Positions 24,521-32,788 of a stretch of DNA of 48,440 nt are shown in pieces. The notes under the pieces are model-generated. The model had not been told where the DNA came from, did not search any database, and saw only the letters and a list, made by a program, of their open reading frames with translations. The DNA comes from Nonomuraea antri. Its GTDB lineage: Bacteria > Actinomycetota > Actinomycetes > Streptosporangiales > Streptosporangiaceae. Made by a program: the position numbers and the translations under genes. The stretch lies in NCBI RefSeq assembly GCF_013283785.1, contig NZ_JABCPZ010000058.1:1-48440 (forward strand). The letters run 5' to 3'. The first letter of the stretch is position 1; every line of letters begins with the position of its first letter.

Positions 24521-24545
24521 TTACCGTCGTTCTTACTTTGCCGGT
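24521..24545. promoter_or_regulatory. Operator-like element TTACCG-N14-CCGGT, copy B
   Basis: This is the second copy of the element at 22870-22894, with the same ends and the same 14-nt spacer length. It sits 28 bp upstream of the -35 box of the promoter at 24558-24614. Confidence 0.45.
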
Positions 24546-24557
24546 TAAGAAGTAGCG

Positions 24558-24614
24558 CTAATCGCTGGGGCATTGTCCAAGGTTCGTTACCTTCGTAGCG
24601 TGTTAGACAGTAAC
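24558..24614 (+). promoter_or_regulatory. Promoter/operator of the first benzoxazole operon
   Basis: The 57-bp segment aligns with 30332-30387 over 43 identical columns with one gap. It offers -35 TTGTCC (24573-24578), 17 bp, then -10-like TAGCGT (24596-24601). An inverted repeat GTTAC (24586-24590)/GTAAC (24610-24614) brackets the -10, as an operator would. Confidence 0.55.
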
Positions 24615-24635
24615 GAGCTGAAAGGACTACCACTG

Positions 24636-25658
24636 ATGCGATTCGATGACATCTGGATCGCCGGGACCGGCGGCGTGATCGGCGACCTGGTGCCGGTGAA
24701 GCGGGCCATCGCCGATGGCGCGTACTCCGAGCAGGTCGCCCAGAGCACCGGTGTGGTCTCGGTCTCCCAAGCGACGGCCGCACCGCCCGAGATGGCCGTG
24801 ACCGCCGGGCGGCAGGCCGTCAAGGAGGCCGCCGAGTACGGCGTGGAGATCGTTCCCGACACCTACTACCTGCACAGTCACAGCCACTACCAGGGCCTGG
24901 ACATGTGGCCCGCGGCCTGCTGGATCGCCAAGGAGCTGATCGGGACCCGGCTGCAGGGCATGCCGGCGACCGTCCAGGCGGCCTCCAACGGCTCCCTGGC
25001 CAGCCTGGAGATCGCGGCGACCGCGCTGAGCGCCCGGCCCGAGCTGCCGAACGCGCTCATCACCATCGCCGACAGGTTCGCGCCGCCCACCGACCGCTGG
25101 TACCTGTCTCCCGGCATGGTGTTCGGCGACGGCGGCGCGTCGGTGGTGGTCACCAGGGGCGGCGGCCGGCTGCGGCTGCTGTCGCTGGTGTCGTTCACCG
25201 ACACCTCCTTGGAAGGACTCGCGCGCGGCAACGAGCCGTTCGGCACCGAGCCGGAGCCGCGGCCGGACATGCGCAAGCGCACCAGGGAGTTCCTGGCCAG
25301 TGGCGAGGTGTCGCTGCGCGACGTGCGCGCCCGCTCGGCGGCCGGCGTGACCACCGTGGTCGCCAGGGTGCTGGCCGACGCCGGGCTGGAGATGTCGCAG
25401 ATCGACTGGTACGCCGCCCCCTTCGTGGGCCGCGCGCTCTACCGCGACAGCTTCGTGCGGCCGCTGGCCGAGACCCCCGCCAACGACCTGTCGGAGCTCG
25501 GCCTGACCATCGGCCACCTCGGCCCGGCCGACGCGCTCTACAGCCTGAGCCACCTGGTCAAGGAAGGACTGCTGGCGCCGGGGGGCAAGGTGCTCCTGCT
25601 CGGCACCGGCATGGGATTCACGTTCTCCGCGGCCGTGCTCGCGGCCGACGCGGCCTGA
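24636..25658 (+). CDS. KAS III-like acyltransferase with Ser in place of the active Cys
   Basis: Thiolase-fold KAS III-type protein of 340 aa. The nucleophile region reads VQAASNGSLASLE, so the catalytic Cys is Ser117, as known for DpsC-like starter enzymes. His294 is in TIGHLGPADALYSL. ATG 24636, after AAAGGA, opens the operon that runs to the flavin hydroxylase. In A33853-type benzoxazole clusters a KAS III-like protein joins aryl acyl groups to 3-hydroxyanthranilate (as I recall, BomK); amide or ester bond formation is therefore more likely than fatty-acid condensation. A second KAS III (31745) keeps its Cys, so the two may do different couplings. Confidence 0.85.
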   Translation: MRFDDIWIAGTGGVIGDLVPVKRAIADGAYSEQVAQSTGVVSVSQATAAPPEMAVTAGRQAVKEAAEYGVEIVPDTYYLHSHSHYQGLDMWPAACWIAKELIGTRLQGMPATVQAASNGSLASLEIAATALSARPELPNALITIADRFAPPTDRWYLSPGMVFGDGGASVVVTRGGGRLRLLSLVSFTDTSLEGLARGNEPFGTEPEPRPDMRKRTREFLASGEVSLRDVRARSAAGVTTVVARVLADAGLEMSQIDWYAAPFVGRALYRDSFVRPLAETPANDLSELGLTIGHLGPADALYSLSHLVKEGLLAPGGKVLLLGTGMGFTFSAAVLAADAA

Positions 25659-25694
25659 CCTCTTTACACATTTCTCCCGGAAGGAACAACTCCC

Positions 25695-26786
25695 ATGCAC
25701 ACTGTTCAGGCCATCGTCCCCCGTGTCCAGGTCGTCGAGCCGCTGCCGTCGCCCGCCGAGCTGCGTACCGAGATCCCGCTGTCGGCCCGCGCCGAAGACG
25801 TGGTCATGAGCGGCCGCCGGGACATCGCCCGCGTGCTGCGCGGCCAGGACGACCGCCTCGTCGCGGTCGTCGGCCCCTGCTCCGTGCACGACCCCGTGGC
25901 CGCGCTGGCCTACGCCGAGCGGCTGGCCGAGCTGGCCCAGCAGGTGTCGGGCGAGATCGTCGTCGCGATGCGCGTCTACGTGGAGAAGCCCCGCACCCGA
26001 CTCGGCTGGAAGGGCCTGGTCAGCGACCCGTGGCTGGACGGCACCAACGACCTGGCCAACGGCCTGCGCCTGTCCAGGGGCCTCATGTCGGAGATCGCCG
26101 GGATGGGCCTGCCCATCGCCTGCGAATTCCTCGACCCGGCCGTGCCCGGCTACCTGTCCGACCTGGTCTCCTGGGCCGCCATCGGCGCCCGCACGGTCGA
26201 GAGCCAGATCCACCGGCAGTTCACCAGCGGCCTGGGCATGCCCGTCGGACTGAAGAACGGCACCGCCGGCGACGTGGACAACGCCATCGACGCGATCGTC
26301 GCCTCCGCCAGCGGCCACGTCTTCCCCGGCATCGACGAGCACGGCTCCGCCGCGGTCCTGGCCACCAGCGGCAACCCCGACTGCCACCTCGTCCTGCGGG
26401 GCGGCGCCGACGGCCCGAACTACGGTCCCGTGCACGTGGCCAGGGCGCTGGAGCGGCTCGGCAAGGCCGGGCTGCCGCGCACCCTGTTCGTCGACGCCAG
26501 CCACGCCAACAGCGGCAAGAAGCACGAGCGCCAGCCGATCGTGGTCGGCGAGATCGCCGAGCGGATCGCCCTGGGCGAGAGCGGCATCTCCGGTCTGATG
26601 ATCGAGAGCTTCCTCACCGCCGGCCGCCAGGACCTGGTCCTCGGCCGCAGCGAATGCCTCACCTTCGGCCAGAGCGTCACCGACGCCTGCGTCGACTGGG
26701 AGCAGACCGTCCGCATGATCGACGACCTCGCGCAGTCCGTCACCGCCAGGCGGCGGCTCGCCGAGATCCCGGCGCTCGTGGCCTGA
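25695..26786 (+). CDS. Class I DAHP synthase (shikimate entry)
   Basis: 3-Deoxy-D-arabino-heptulosonate-7-phosphate synthase of 363 aa, AroG/AroF type. Signatures are VVGPCSVHDPVAALAYAERL, VYVEKPRTRLGWKGL with the PEP-binding KPRT, GARTVESQIHRQFTSGLGMP, GLKNGTAGD and FVDASHANSGKK. It condenses PEP with erythrose 4-phosphate. Actinomycete housekeeping DAHP synthases are usually class II, so a class I enzyme inside a cluster is a dedicated, probably feedback-insensitive copy that raises chorismate for the salicylate and ADIC synthases downstream. Confidence 0.95.
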   Translation: MHTVQAIVPRVQVVEPLPSPAELRTEIPLSARAEDVVMSGRRDIARVLRGQDDRLVAVVGPCSVHDPVAALAYAERLAELAQQVSGEIVVAMRVYVEKPRTRLGWKGLVSDPWLDGTNDLANGLRLSRGLMSEIAGMGLPIACEFLDPAVPGYLSDLVSWAAIGARTVESQIHRQFTSGLGMPVGLKNGTAGDVDNAIDAIVASASGHVFPGIDEHGSAAVLATSGNPDCHLVLRGGADGPNYGPVHVARALERLGKAGLPRTLFVDASHANSGKKHERQPIVVGEIAERIALGESGISGLMIESFLTAGRQDLVLGRSECLTFGQSVTDACVDWEQTVRMIDDLAQSVTARRRLAEIPALVA

Positions 26787-26811
26787 CCCAACGGACTCAA
26801 GGAGAGAACCC

Positions 26812-29115
26812 ATGGACACCACCACCCTGCCTCTGGCACACCCCGTCGGGGACGACCGCTCCGGGCCCGTGCACCGCCGCGCGGTGCCCATGCCGCAGCG
26901 CGGCCAGAACCCCGACAGGTTCGCCGCCGCGGCGCTGGCCGCGCTGATCCACCGCTACACCGGCGAGGGCGACGTGGTCATCGCCGCCCCGGCCGGCGTG
27001 ATCAAGCTGCGGGTCAGCGGCGCCAGCCCCGCCTGGGACGTGCTGGCCGCCGTCACCGCCGCCGCGCCCGAGCCGTACACCGGGCAGTCCTGCCACGCCG
27101 CCGTCGCCAAGTCGGCCGAGGAGCCGCCCGTCGCCCCGCTGACCCTGGTGGTCGGCAGGGACGGGCTGGAACTGGTCATGGCCGCGGCCGAGTTCGACGC
27201 CGAGGCGAGCGACCAGTACGCCGCCCACCTGAGCAGGATCCTGCACGCCATCGCCACCGACCCGACCACCCCGGTACGCGACATGGCGCTGCTCACCCCC
27301 GAGGAGACCAGGCGCGTCCTGACCGACTGGAACCAGACCGACGAGACCGTCCCGCCCGCCTTCTTCCACGAGATCATCGCCGGCATCGCGGCGGAGACCC
27401 CCGACAAGATCGCGGTCGCCTGGGACGGCGGCGAGCTCACCTTCGGCGAGTTCGACGCCCAGGCCAACCGCCTGGCCCGCCGCCTGACCGCGATCGGGGT
27501 CAGGCCCCGCGCCACGATCGGCGTGTGCTTCCCGCGCGGCCCGGAGAGCCTGATCGCCCAGCTCGCCTGCTTCAAGCTGGCCGCCGCGGCGATCCTGCTC
27601 GACCCGGACTTCCCCGCCGACCGCGTCCGCTTCATGATCGGCGACGCCGGCGCGGCGGTCACGCTGACCATGCGCGCCCACGAGGACAAGGTGGCCGGCA
27701 TCGCGCCGGTGCTCACCCTCGACGGCGACGACTGGCAGAGCGAGTCCGCCGACCCGGTCGCCGAGCCCGTCACCGAGGACGACCTCATCCACATCTGCTA
27801 CACCTCGGGCTCCACCGGCGCCCCGAAGGCCGTCCTGGTCAGGCACGGCGCGGCACGCAACTTGATCTACAGCATGCGCACGCTGTGCGAGGTGACCCCG
27901 GACTCGCGCGGCACCTGGATGGCCGCCCCCGGCTATGGGATGGTCGAGGTCGAGTGCTTCTCGGTGCTCAGCGCCGGCGCCGCCGTGCACATCCCCGAGC
28001 CGTCGGTCGTCACCTCGGCCGAGTGGCTGCGCGACTGGTTCGTCACCAACCGCATCACCCACGCGCTGCTGATGAAGGCGATGGCCGAGCGGCTGTGGAC
28101 GCTGGAGTGGCCCGCCCACACCGCGCTGCGCAACATCAGGATCTGCGGCGAGCGGGTGCAGACCTGGCCCTCGGCCGACCTGCCCTTCCACGTGCTCAAC
28201 CTGTACGGCTCGGCCGAGGCGACCGTGGTGGCCATGTGCGACCTGACCGAGCTGGGCGAGAGCCTGGGCCCCGAGGGTCGCGCCCGCAGGACGCCGCCGA
28301 TCGGCCGGCCCACGCCCAACGTCAAGACGTACGTGCTCGGCGAGGACCTGCGGCCGCTGCCGCCCGGCGTGATCGGCGAGCTGTGCGTGGCCGGAGACAG
28401 CCTGTCGGCCGGCTACCTGGGCCGCCCCGAGGCCACCGCGGAGAAGTGGATCGACAACCCGATCGACCCGGAGCGTCACCCCGTGCTGTACCGCTCGGGC
28501 GACCTGGCCCGCTACTGGGCCGACGGCAGCATCGAGATCGTCGGCCGCACCGACGGCCAGGTCAAGGTGCGCGGCAACCGGGTGCACCTGGGCGAGATCG
28601 AGGTGGTCCTGTCGGACTTCCCCGGCGTGCGCCAGTCGACCGTGCTGGCCAGGAAGGACGCGCACGGCGACACCAGGCTGGTGGCCTACGTCGAGCCGGA
28701 GGCCGGCCAGACGCCGCAGGTCAGGGAGATCCGCAGGGAGCTCGCCCGCCGGCTGCCGTCCTTCATGGTGCCCACGGCGTACGTGGTCGGGACGTTCCCG
28801 ATGACCACCAACGGCAAGATCGACCACAAGGCGCTGCCCGAGCCGCCCAAGTCGCGGCCCGACGTCGACACCCCCTACCAGGAGCCGCGCACCGAGGTGG
28901 AGCGCGAGCTGCGCCGGCTGTGGGCAGAGACGCTGGACCTGGAGGGCATCGGCATCCTCGACAACTTCTTCGAGCTGGGCGGCGACTCGATCCGCGCGGC
29001 CACGCTGACCGGGCTGATCGGTGAGCTGTTCGACGTCGAGGTGGGCATCGACGAGCTGTTCGAAGAGGCCAGCATCGAGCAGATGGCCGCCGCGATCGCG
29101 GCGGCCCGGGGCTGA
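26812..29115 (+). CDS. NRPS module: truncated C - adenylation - carrier (A-T)
   Basis: Protein of 767 aa. Residues 1-165 look like the C-terminal remnant of a condensation domain with no HHxxxDG; the usual C-A linker follows (VRDMALLTPEETRRVL). The A domain spans about 180-680, with YTSGSTGAPKAVLV, NLYGSAEATVV, YRSGDLARY and the catalytic-Lys region TTNGKIDHKAL. The T domain is about 695-767, with Ser726 in LGGDSIRAATL. Where alpha-amino-acid A domains have the Asp that binds the amino group (FD motif), this one has G374-Y-G-M, so the substrate may lack a free alpha-amine. No condensation or thioesterase partner is nearby; a KAS III-like protein could offload it. Confidence 0.85.
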   Translation: MDTTTLPLAHPVGDDRSGPVHRRAVPMPQRGQNPDRFAAAALAALIHRYTGEGDVVIAAPAGVIKLRVSGASPAWDVLAAVTAAAPEPYTGQSCHAAVAKSAEEPPVAPLTLVVGRDGLELVMAAAEFDAEASDQYAAHLSRILHAIATDPTTPVRDMALLTPEETRRVLTDWNQTDETVPPAFFHEIIAGIAAETPDKIAVAWDGGELTFGEFDAQANRLARRLTAIGVRPRATIGVCFPRGPESLIAQLACFKLAAAAILLDPDFPADRVRFMIGDAGAAVTLTMRAHEDKVAGIAPVLTLDGDDWQSESADPVAEPVTEDDLIHICYTSGSTGAPKAVLVRHGAARNLIYSMRTLCEVTPDSRGTWMAAPGYGMVEVECFSVLSAGAAVHIPEPSVVTSAEWLRDWFVTNRITHALLMKAMAERLWTLEWPAHTALRNIRICGERVQTWPSADLPFHVLNLYGSAEATVVAMCDLTELGESLGPEGRARRTPPIGRPTPNVKTYVLGEDLRPLPPGVIGELCVAGDSLSAGYLGRPEATAEKWIDNPIDPERHPVLYRSGDLARYWADGSIEIVGRTDGQVKVRGNRVHLGEIEVVLSDFPGVRQSTVLARKDAHGDTRLVAYVEPEAGQTPQVREIRRELARRLPSFMVPTAYVVGTFPMTTNGKIDHKALPEPPKSRPDVDTPYQEPRTEVERELRRLWAETLDLEGIGILDNFFELGGDSIRAATLTGLIGELFDVEVGIDELFEEASIEQMAAAIAAARG

Positions 29116-29126
29116 GGGCGGCGGAG

Positions 29127-30302
29127 ATGGCCGACATCATCGTCGCGGGCGGCGGCATCGGAGGACTGGCCGCCGCCCTGGCCCTGGCGCGCGGGCGCCA
29201 CCGGGTCACCGTGCTCGAACGCTCCGACACCTTCGCCGAGATCGGCGCGGGCATCCAGCTGGCGCCCAACGCCTTCCACGCGCTCGACCGGCTGGGCGTC
29301 GGCGCCGAGGTCCGCGACCGGGCCGTGTTCATCGACGAGCTGCGCTTCATGGACGGCACCAGCGGCGACCAGGTGGCCGTGATGCCGCTGAGCGGGGCCT
29401 ACCGCTCGCGCTTCGGCAACCCGTACGTGGTGGTGCACCGCGGCGACCTGTACGCGCCGCTGCTGGCGGCCTGCCGGGCCGCGCCCAACGTCGAGCTGCT
29501 GCCCGGGCGCACGATCGCCGGCTACGAGCAGGACGGCGACCGGGCCACCGCGATCACCGCGCGGGGGGAGCGGTTCACCGGCGCGGCGCTCATCGGCGCC
29601 GACGGGATCCGCTCCACCGTCCGCGCCCAGCTCGTCGGCGACGGCCGGCCGCGGGTCTCCGGCCACACGATCTACCGCTCGGTCATCCCGATGGAGCAGG
29701 TGCCGGAAGACCTGCGCTGGAACACGGTCACGCTGTGGGCCGGGCCGCGCTGGCACTTCGTGCACTACCCGATCGGCGGCGGGTCCATGCTGAACCTGGC
29801 CGCCACCAGGGACGACGGCGCGCGGTCCGAGGTGGTCGGCGAGCCGGTCGACAAGGCGCACGTGCTCGGCGAGTTCCCCTCGCTGAGCGAGACCGCGCGC
29901 CGGCTGCTCGACCTGGGGGAGCGGTGGCGCAGCTGGGTGCTGTGCGACCGCGACCCGGTGCGCGACTGGACCGACGGCCGCGTGGCGTTGCTGGGCGACG
30001 CGGCCCACCCGATGCTGCAGTACGCGGCCCAGGGCGCCTGCATGGCCCTGGAGGACGCCGTGGTGCTGGGCAGAATGCTCGACTGCGCCGAGGACGCGAT
30101 CCCCCGGCGCCTGGCGGACTACAACGCCGAGCGCGGCGAGCGCACGGCCAAGGCGCAGCTGGTCGCCCGCGAGCTGGGCACCAGGCTCTACCACCCGGCG
30201 GGCGAGGCCGCCCGCGCCAGGAACGCGATGTTGTCCGCGCTCAGCCCGGACGACCTGTACGACGAGGTCGCCTGGCTGCACGGCACCGCCGTCGCCGCCT
30301 GA
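29127..30302 (+). CDS. FAD-dependent aromatic hydroxylase
   Basis: Class A flavoprotein monooxygenase of 391 aa, like 3-hydroxybenzoate 6-hydroxylase and salicylate hydroxylase. FAD motifs are GGGIGGLAAALAL (residues 8-20), ALIGADGIRS and LLGDAAHPMLQYAAQG. It needs NAD(P)H and O2. It starts 11 bp after the NRPS stop and ends the first benzoxazole operon. It probably hydroxylates a salicylate, 3-hydroxyanthranilate or benzoxazole ring. Whether it decarboxylates, as salicylate 1-hydroxylase does, cannot be read from sequence. Confidence 0.88.
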   Translation: MADIIVAGGGIGGLAAALALARGRHRVTVLERSDTFAEIGAGIQLAPNAFHALDRLGVGAEVRDRAVFIDELRFMDGTSGDQVAVMPLSGAYRSRFGNPYVVVHRGDLYAPLLAACRAAPNVELLPGRTIAGYEQDGDRATAITARGERFTGAALIGADGIRSTVRAQLVGDGRPRVSGHTIYRSVIPMEQVPEDLRWNTVTLWAGPRWHFVHYPIGGGSMLNLAATRDDGARSEVVGEPVDKAHVLGEFPSLSETARRLLDLGERWRSWVLCDRDPVRDWTDGRVALLGDAAHPMLQYAAQGACMALEDAVVLGRMLDCAEDAIPRRLADYNAERGERTAKAQLVARELGTRLYHPAGEAARARNAMLSALSPDDLYDEVAWLHGTAVAA

Positions 30303-30331
30303 AGCAGCCGGCCTCCGTTCGAGAAGCAACC

Positions 30332-30387
30332 CTAATCGCCGGGCCATTGTCCCAACTTGTTACCGACGTAAGACTTTAGATAGTAAC
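30332..30387 (+). promoter_or_regulatory. Promoter/operator of the salicylate-3HAA operon
   Basis: Counterpart of 24558-24614: -35 TTGTCC (30347-30352), 16 bp, then TAAGAC (30369-30374), with the GTTAC (30359-30363)/GTAAC (30383-30387) inverted repeat. It stands 20 bp before the salicylate synthase start, showing that the downstream genes have their own co-regulated promoter. Confidence 0.55.
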
Positions 30388-30407
30388 CACTGAGGGGAGA
30401 ACAGCAA

Positions 30408-31748
30408 ATGATCACCACAGGTTCGCGGCACTATTTCGAGACCAGAGTCCCGCTGAACGAGGACCCCGTGCAGGTCGCGGCCCGCCTGGCCGCCTCCGGC
30501 CCGTACGCCGACCACGTCGTCTACGAAAGCGACGGCACCTGGGCCTACGCCGCCGGCCGCCGCGCCGAGCTCACCTTGGACCGCACCGGCGCCCGGCTGA
30601 GCCAGGAAGGCGCCGACGACGTGGTCCTGCCCTGGGACGGCCGCCCGCTGCGCCAGGTGGCCCGCCTGCTCGACACCGTGAAGGTGCCCGCCTGGCGGGC
30701 CTACGGCTGGGCCACCTTCGAACTGTCCTACGCCGACGACGGCGACCCCCGCCACGTCGGCGACAACCGGCTGCTGCACCTGGTGGTGCCGGCCGCCGAG
30801 GTCCGCATCGCGCACGGCCGCGCCCACCTGCGCGCCGCCGACCAGGCCACGCTCAGCGCGCTGCTCGACGTGATCGCCGCCTCGGGCGGCGCGCCCGCCG
30901 CCGAGCCCAAGCCGCTCGACGTGCGCAACCAGGGCGAGGACGACTACCGCTCCATCGTCCAGTTCGCCGTCGACGAGATCAACTCCGGGCAGCTGCACAA
31001 GGTCATCCTGTCGCGTGTCGTCCAGGTCGACGAAGAGGTCGACCTGGTCGGCACCTACCTGGCCGGCCGCCGCGGCAACAACCCGGCCCGCTCGTTCCTG
31101 CTCGACCTGGGCGGCATCGAGGCCGTCGGGTTCAGCCCCGAGATCGTCGTCAAGGTCGACGCCGGCGGCCGCGTCATCAGCCAGCCGCTGGCCGGCACCC
31201 GCGCGCTCACCGCCGACCTGCTCACCAACGAGCGGCTGCGCGCCGACCTGCTCGGCTCGGCCAAGGAGGTCTACGAGCACGCGATCTCCGTCAAGGTCGG
31301 CACCGACGAACTGGTGGACGTGTGCGTACCGGGCTCGATCGAGGTGCCGGAGTTCATGGCCATCCGCGAGCGCGGCAGCGTCCAGCACCTGGCCTCCAAG
31401 GTGGCGGGCAAGCTCGCCCCCGGCTACGGCCCCTGGGACGCCTTCGGCGCCGTCTTCCCCGCCGTCACCGCCTCGGGCGTGCCGAAGGACGCCGCCTACA
31501 GCGCGATCAGGCGGCACGAGGCCGAGCCGCGCGGGCTCTACAGCGGCGCGGTGCTGACCGTCGACCACACCGGCGAGATGGACGCGGCCCTGGTGCTGCG
31601 CAGCGCCTACCGCGTCGGCGGCAGGACCTGGCTGCGCGCCGGCGCCGGGATCGTCGGCCAGTCGACGCCCGAGCGCGAGTTCGAGGAGACCTGCGAGAAG
31701 CTCGAGAGCGTGGCGCACTACCTGGTCCCCGCCGGGAGCGCCCGATGA
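30408..31748 (+). CDS. Salicylate synthase (MbtI/Irp9-like)
   Basis: Chorismate-utilising enzyme of 446 aa. The C-terminal 280 residues carry the family core: LHKVILSRVV, SPEIVVKV, QPLAGTRAL, SAKEVYEHAISVKVG, PAVTASGVPKDAAYSAI and AGAGIVGQSTPEREFEET. The KEVYEHAISV form and the lack of a separate pyruvate lyase gene favour direct salicylate production through isochorismate, over an isochorismate synthase that stops halfway. ATG 30408 follows GAGGGGAGAA. ATGA overlap with the next KAS III gene. It supplies the hydroxyaryl half of the predicted benzoxazole. Confidence 0.9.
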   Translation: MITTGSRHYFETRVPLNEDPVQVAARLAASGPYADHVVYESDGTWAYAAGRRAELTLDRTGARLSQEGADDVVLPWDGRPLRQVARLLDTVKVPAWRAYGWATFELSYADDGDPRHVGDNRLLHLVVPAAEVRIAHGRAHLRAADQATLSALLDVIAASGGAPAAEPKPLDVRNQGEDDYRSIVQFAVDEINSGQLHKVILSRVVQVDEEVDLVGTYLAGRRGNNPARSFLLDLGGIEAVGFSPEIVVKVDAGGRVISQPLAGTRALTADLLTNERLRADLLGSAKEVYEHAISVKVGTDELVDVCVPGSIEVPEFMAIRERGSVQHLASKVAGKLAPGYGPWDAFGAVFPAVTASGVPKDAAYSAIRRHEAEPRGLYSGAVLTVDHTGEMDAALVLRSAYRVGGRTWLRAGAGIVGQSTPEREFEETCEKLESVAHYLVPAGSAR

Positions 31749-32788
31749 GATTCGACAGCGTCTACCTGGCCGGGCTCGGCACGTACCTGCCGCCTGTGGT
31801 GACCGCCGAGCACGCGGTCGCGCAGGACTGGTACGACCGGTCCGACCTGGAGACCTCCGGAATGGCGGCCGTGATGGTCGCCGGCGACCTGCCCGCGCCC
31901 GAGATGGCGGCGCGGGCGGCCGGGGTCGCCCTGGCCAGGGCCGGGCACGACCCGGCCGACTTCGGGGCCCTGCTGCACAGCGACAGCTTCCACCAGGGCC
32001 CCGACGGCTGGTCGGCCCCCCACTACGTGCTGAAGAACACGCTCAACCGGCCGATCACCGCGCTGGAGGTCCGCCAGGGCTGCCTGGGCATGATCGCCGG
32101 CCTGGAACTGGCCGCGCACCGGCTCATCGCCGACCCGGCCAAGGACGCGGTGCTGCTCACCGCCGCCGACAACTTCTCCACCCCGATGGTGGACCGCTGG
32201 CGGGCCTCGCGGATGTTCCTGCTCGCCGACGGCGCGGCCGCCGCGGTCGTCTCCAGGCGCGGCGGCATCGCCAGGGTGCTGGCCGTCGGGTCGGTCTCCG
32301 ACCCGTCCATGGAGGAACTGCACCGCGGCGGCGAGGAGTTGTTCCCGCCCGGCATCACGGTCGGGCGGGGGCTGAACTTCGAGGAGCGCAGCGACCACTG
32401 GCGCACCCTGTGGGCGCAGGGCATCGCACCCCCGATGGGCCACTTCGGCGACTGCGTCGCCGAGGCGGCCGACCGGACGCTGGCCGAGGCCGGCACGTCC
32501 ATGGACAAGATCGTCAAGGTCTGCCACACCGCGTTCGCCCGCGGCGCGCTGGCCGGCATGTTCCTCGACCCGCTCGGCATCGACGCCGACCGCAGCATGT
32601 GGGAGTTCACCCGGACGGTCGGCCATGCCGGCGCCGGCGACCTGTTCATCCAGCTGGAGCACCTGTGGACCACCGGCGCCGTCACCACCGGAGACCAGAT
32701 CCTGCTCATCGGCAGCGCCCCCGGCATGGAGGCCGGCTGCGCCGTCGTCGAGATCACCGCACCCTACGAGCCCGACGGGGAGGAATGA
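31745..32788 (+). CDS. KAS III-like acyltransferase with intact Cys
   Basis: KAS III-type protein of 347 aa. The nucleophile Cys113 is in EVRQGCLGMIAGLE. His294 is in TVGHAGAGDLFIQLE, the same residue number as in the paralogue at 24636. It lies between salicylate synthase and the aryl-AMP ligase, overlapping the first by ATGA and touching the second. The likely role is transfer of the ligase-activated salicyl group from carrier or CoA to the amine or hydroxyl of 3-hydroxyanthranilate before ring closure, by analogy with A33853-type clusters. Carbon-carbon condensation is less likely because no PKS is present. Confidence 0.87.
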   Translation: MRFDSVYLAGLGTYLPPVVTAEHAVAQDWYDRSDLETSGMAAVMVAGDLPAPEMAARAAGVALARAGHDPADFGALLHSDSFHQGPDGWSAPHYVLKNTLNRPITALEVRQGCLGMIAGLELAAHRLIADPAKDAVLLTAADNFSTPMVDRWRASRMFLLADGAAAAVVSRRGGIARVLAVGSVSDPSMEELHRGGEELFPPGITVGRGLNFEERSDHWRTLWAQGIAPPMGHFGDCVAEAADRTLAEAGTSMDKIVKVCHTAFARGALAGMFLDPLGIDADRSMWEFTRTVGHAGAGDLFIQLEHLWTTGAVTTGDQILLIGSAPGMEAGCAVVEITAPYEPDGEE

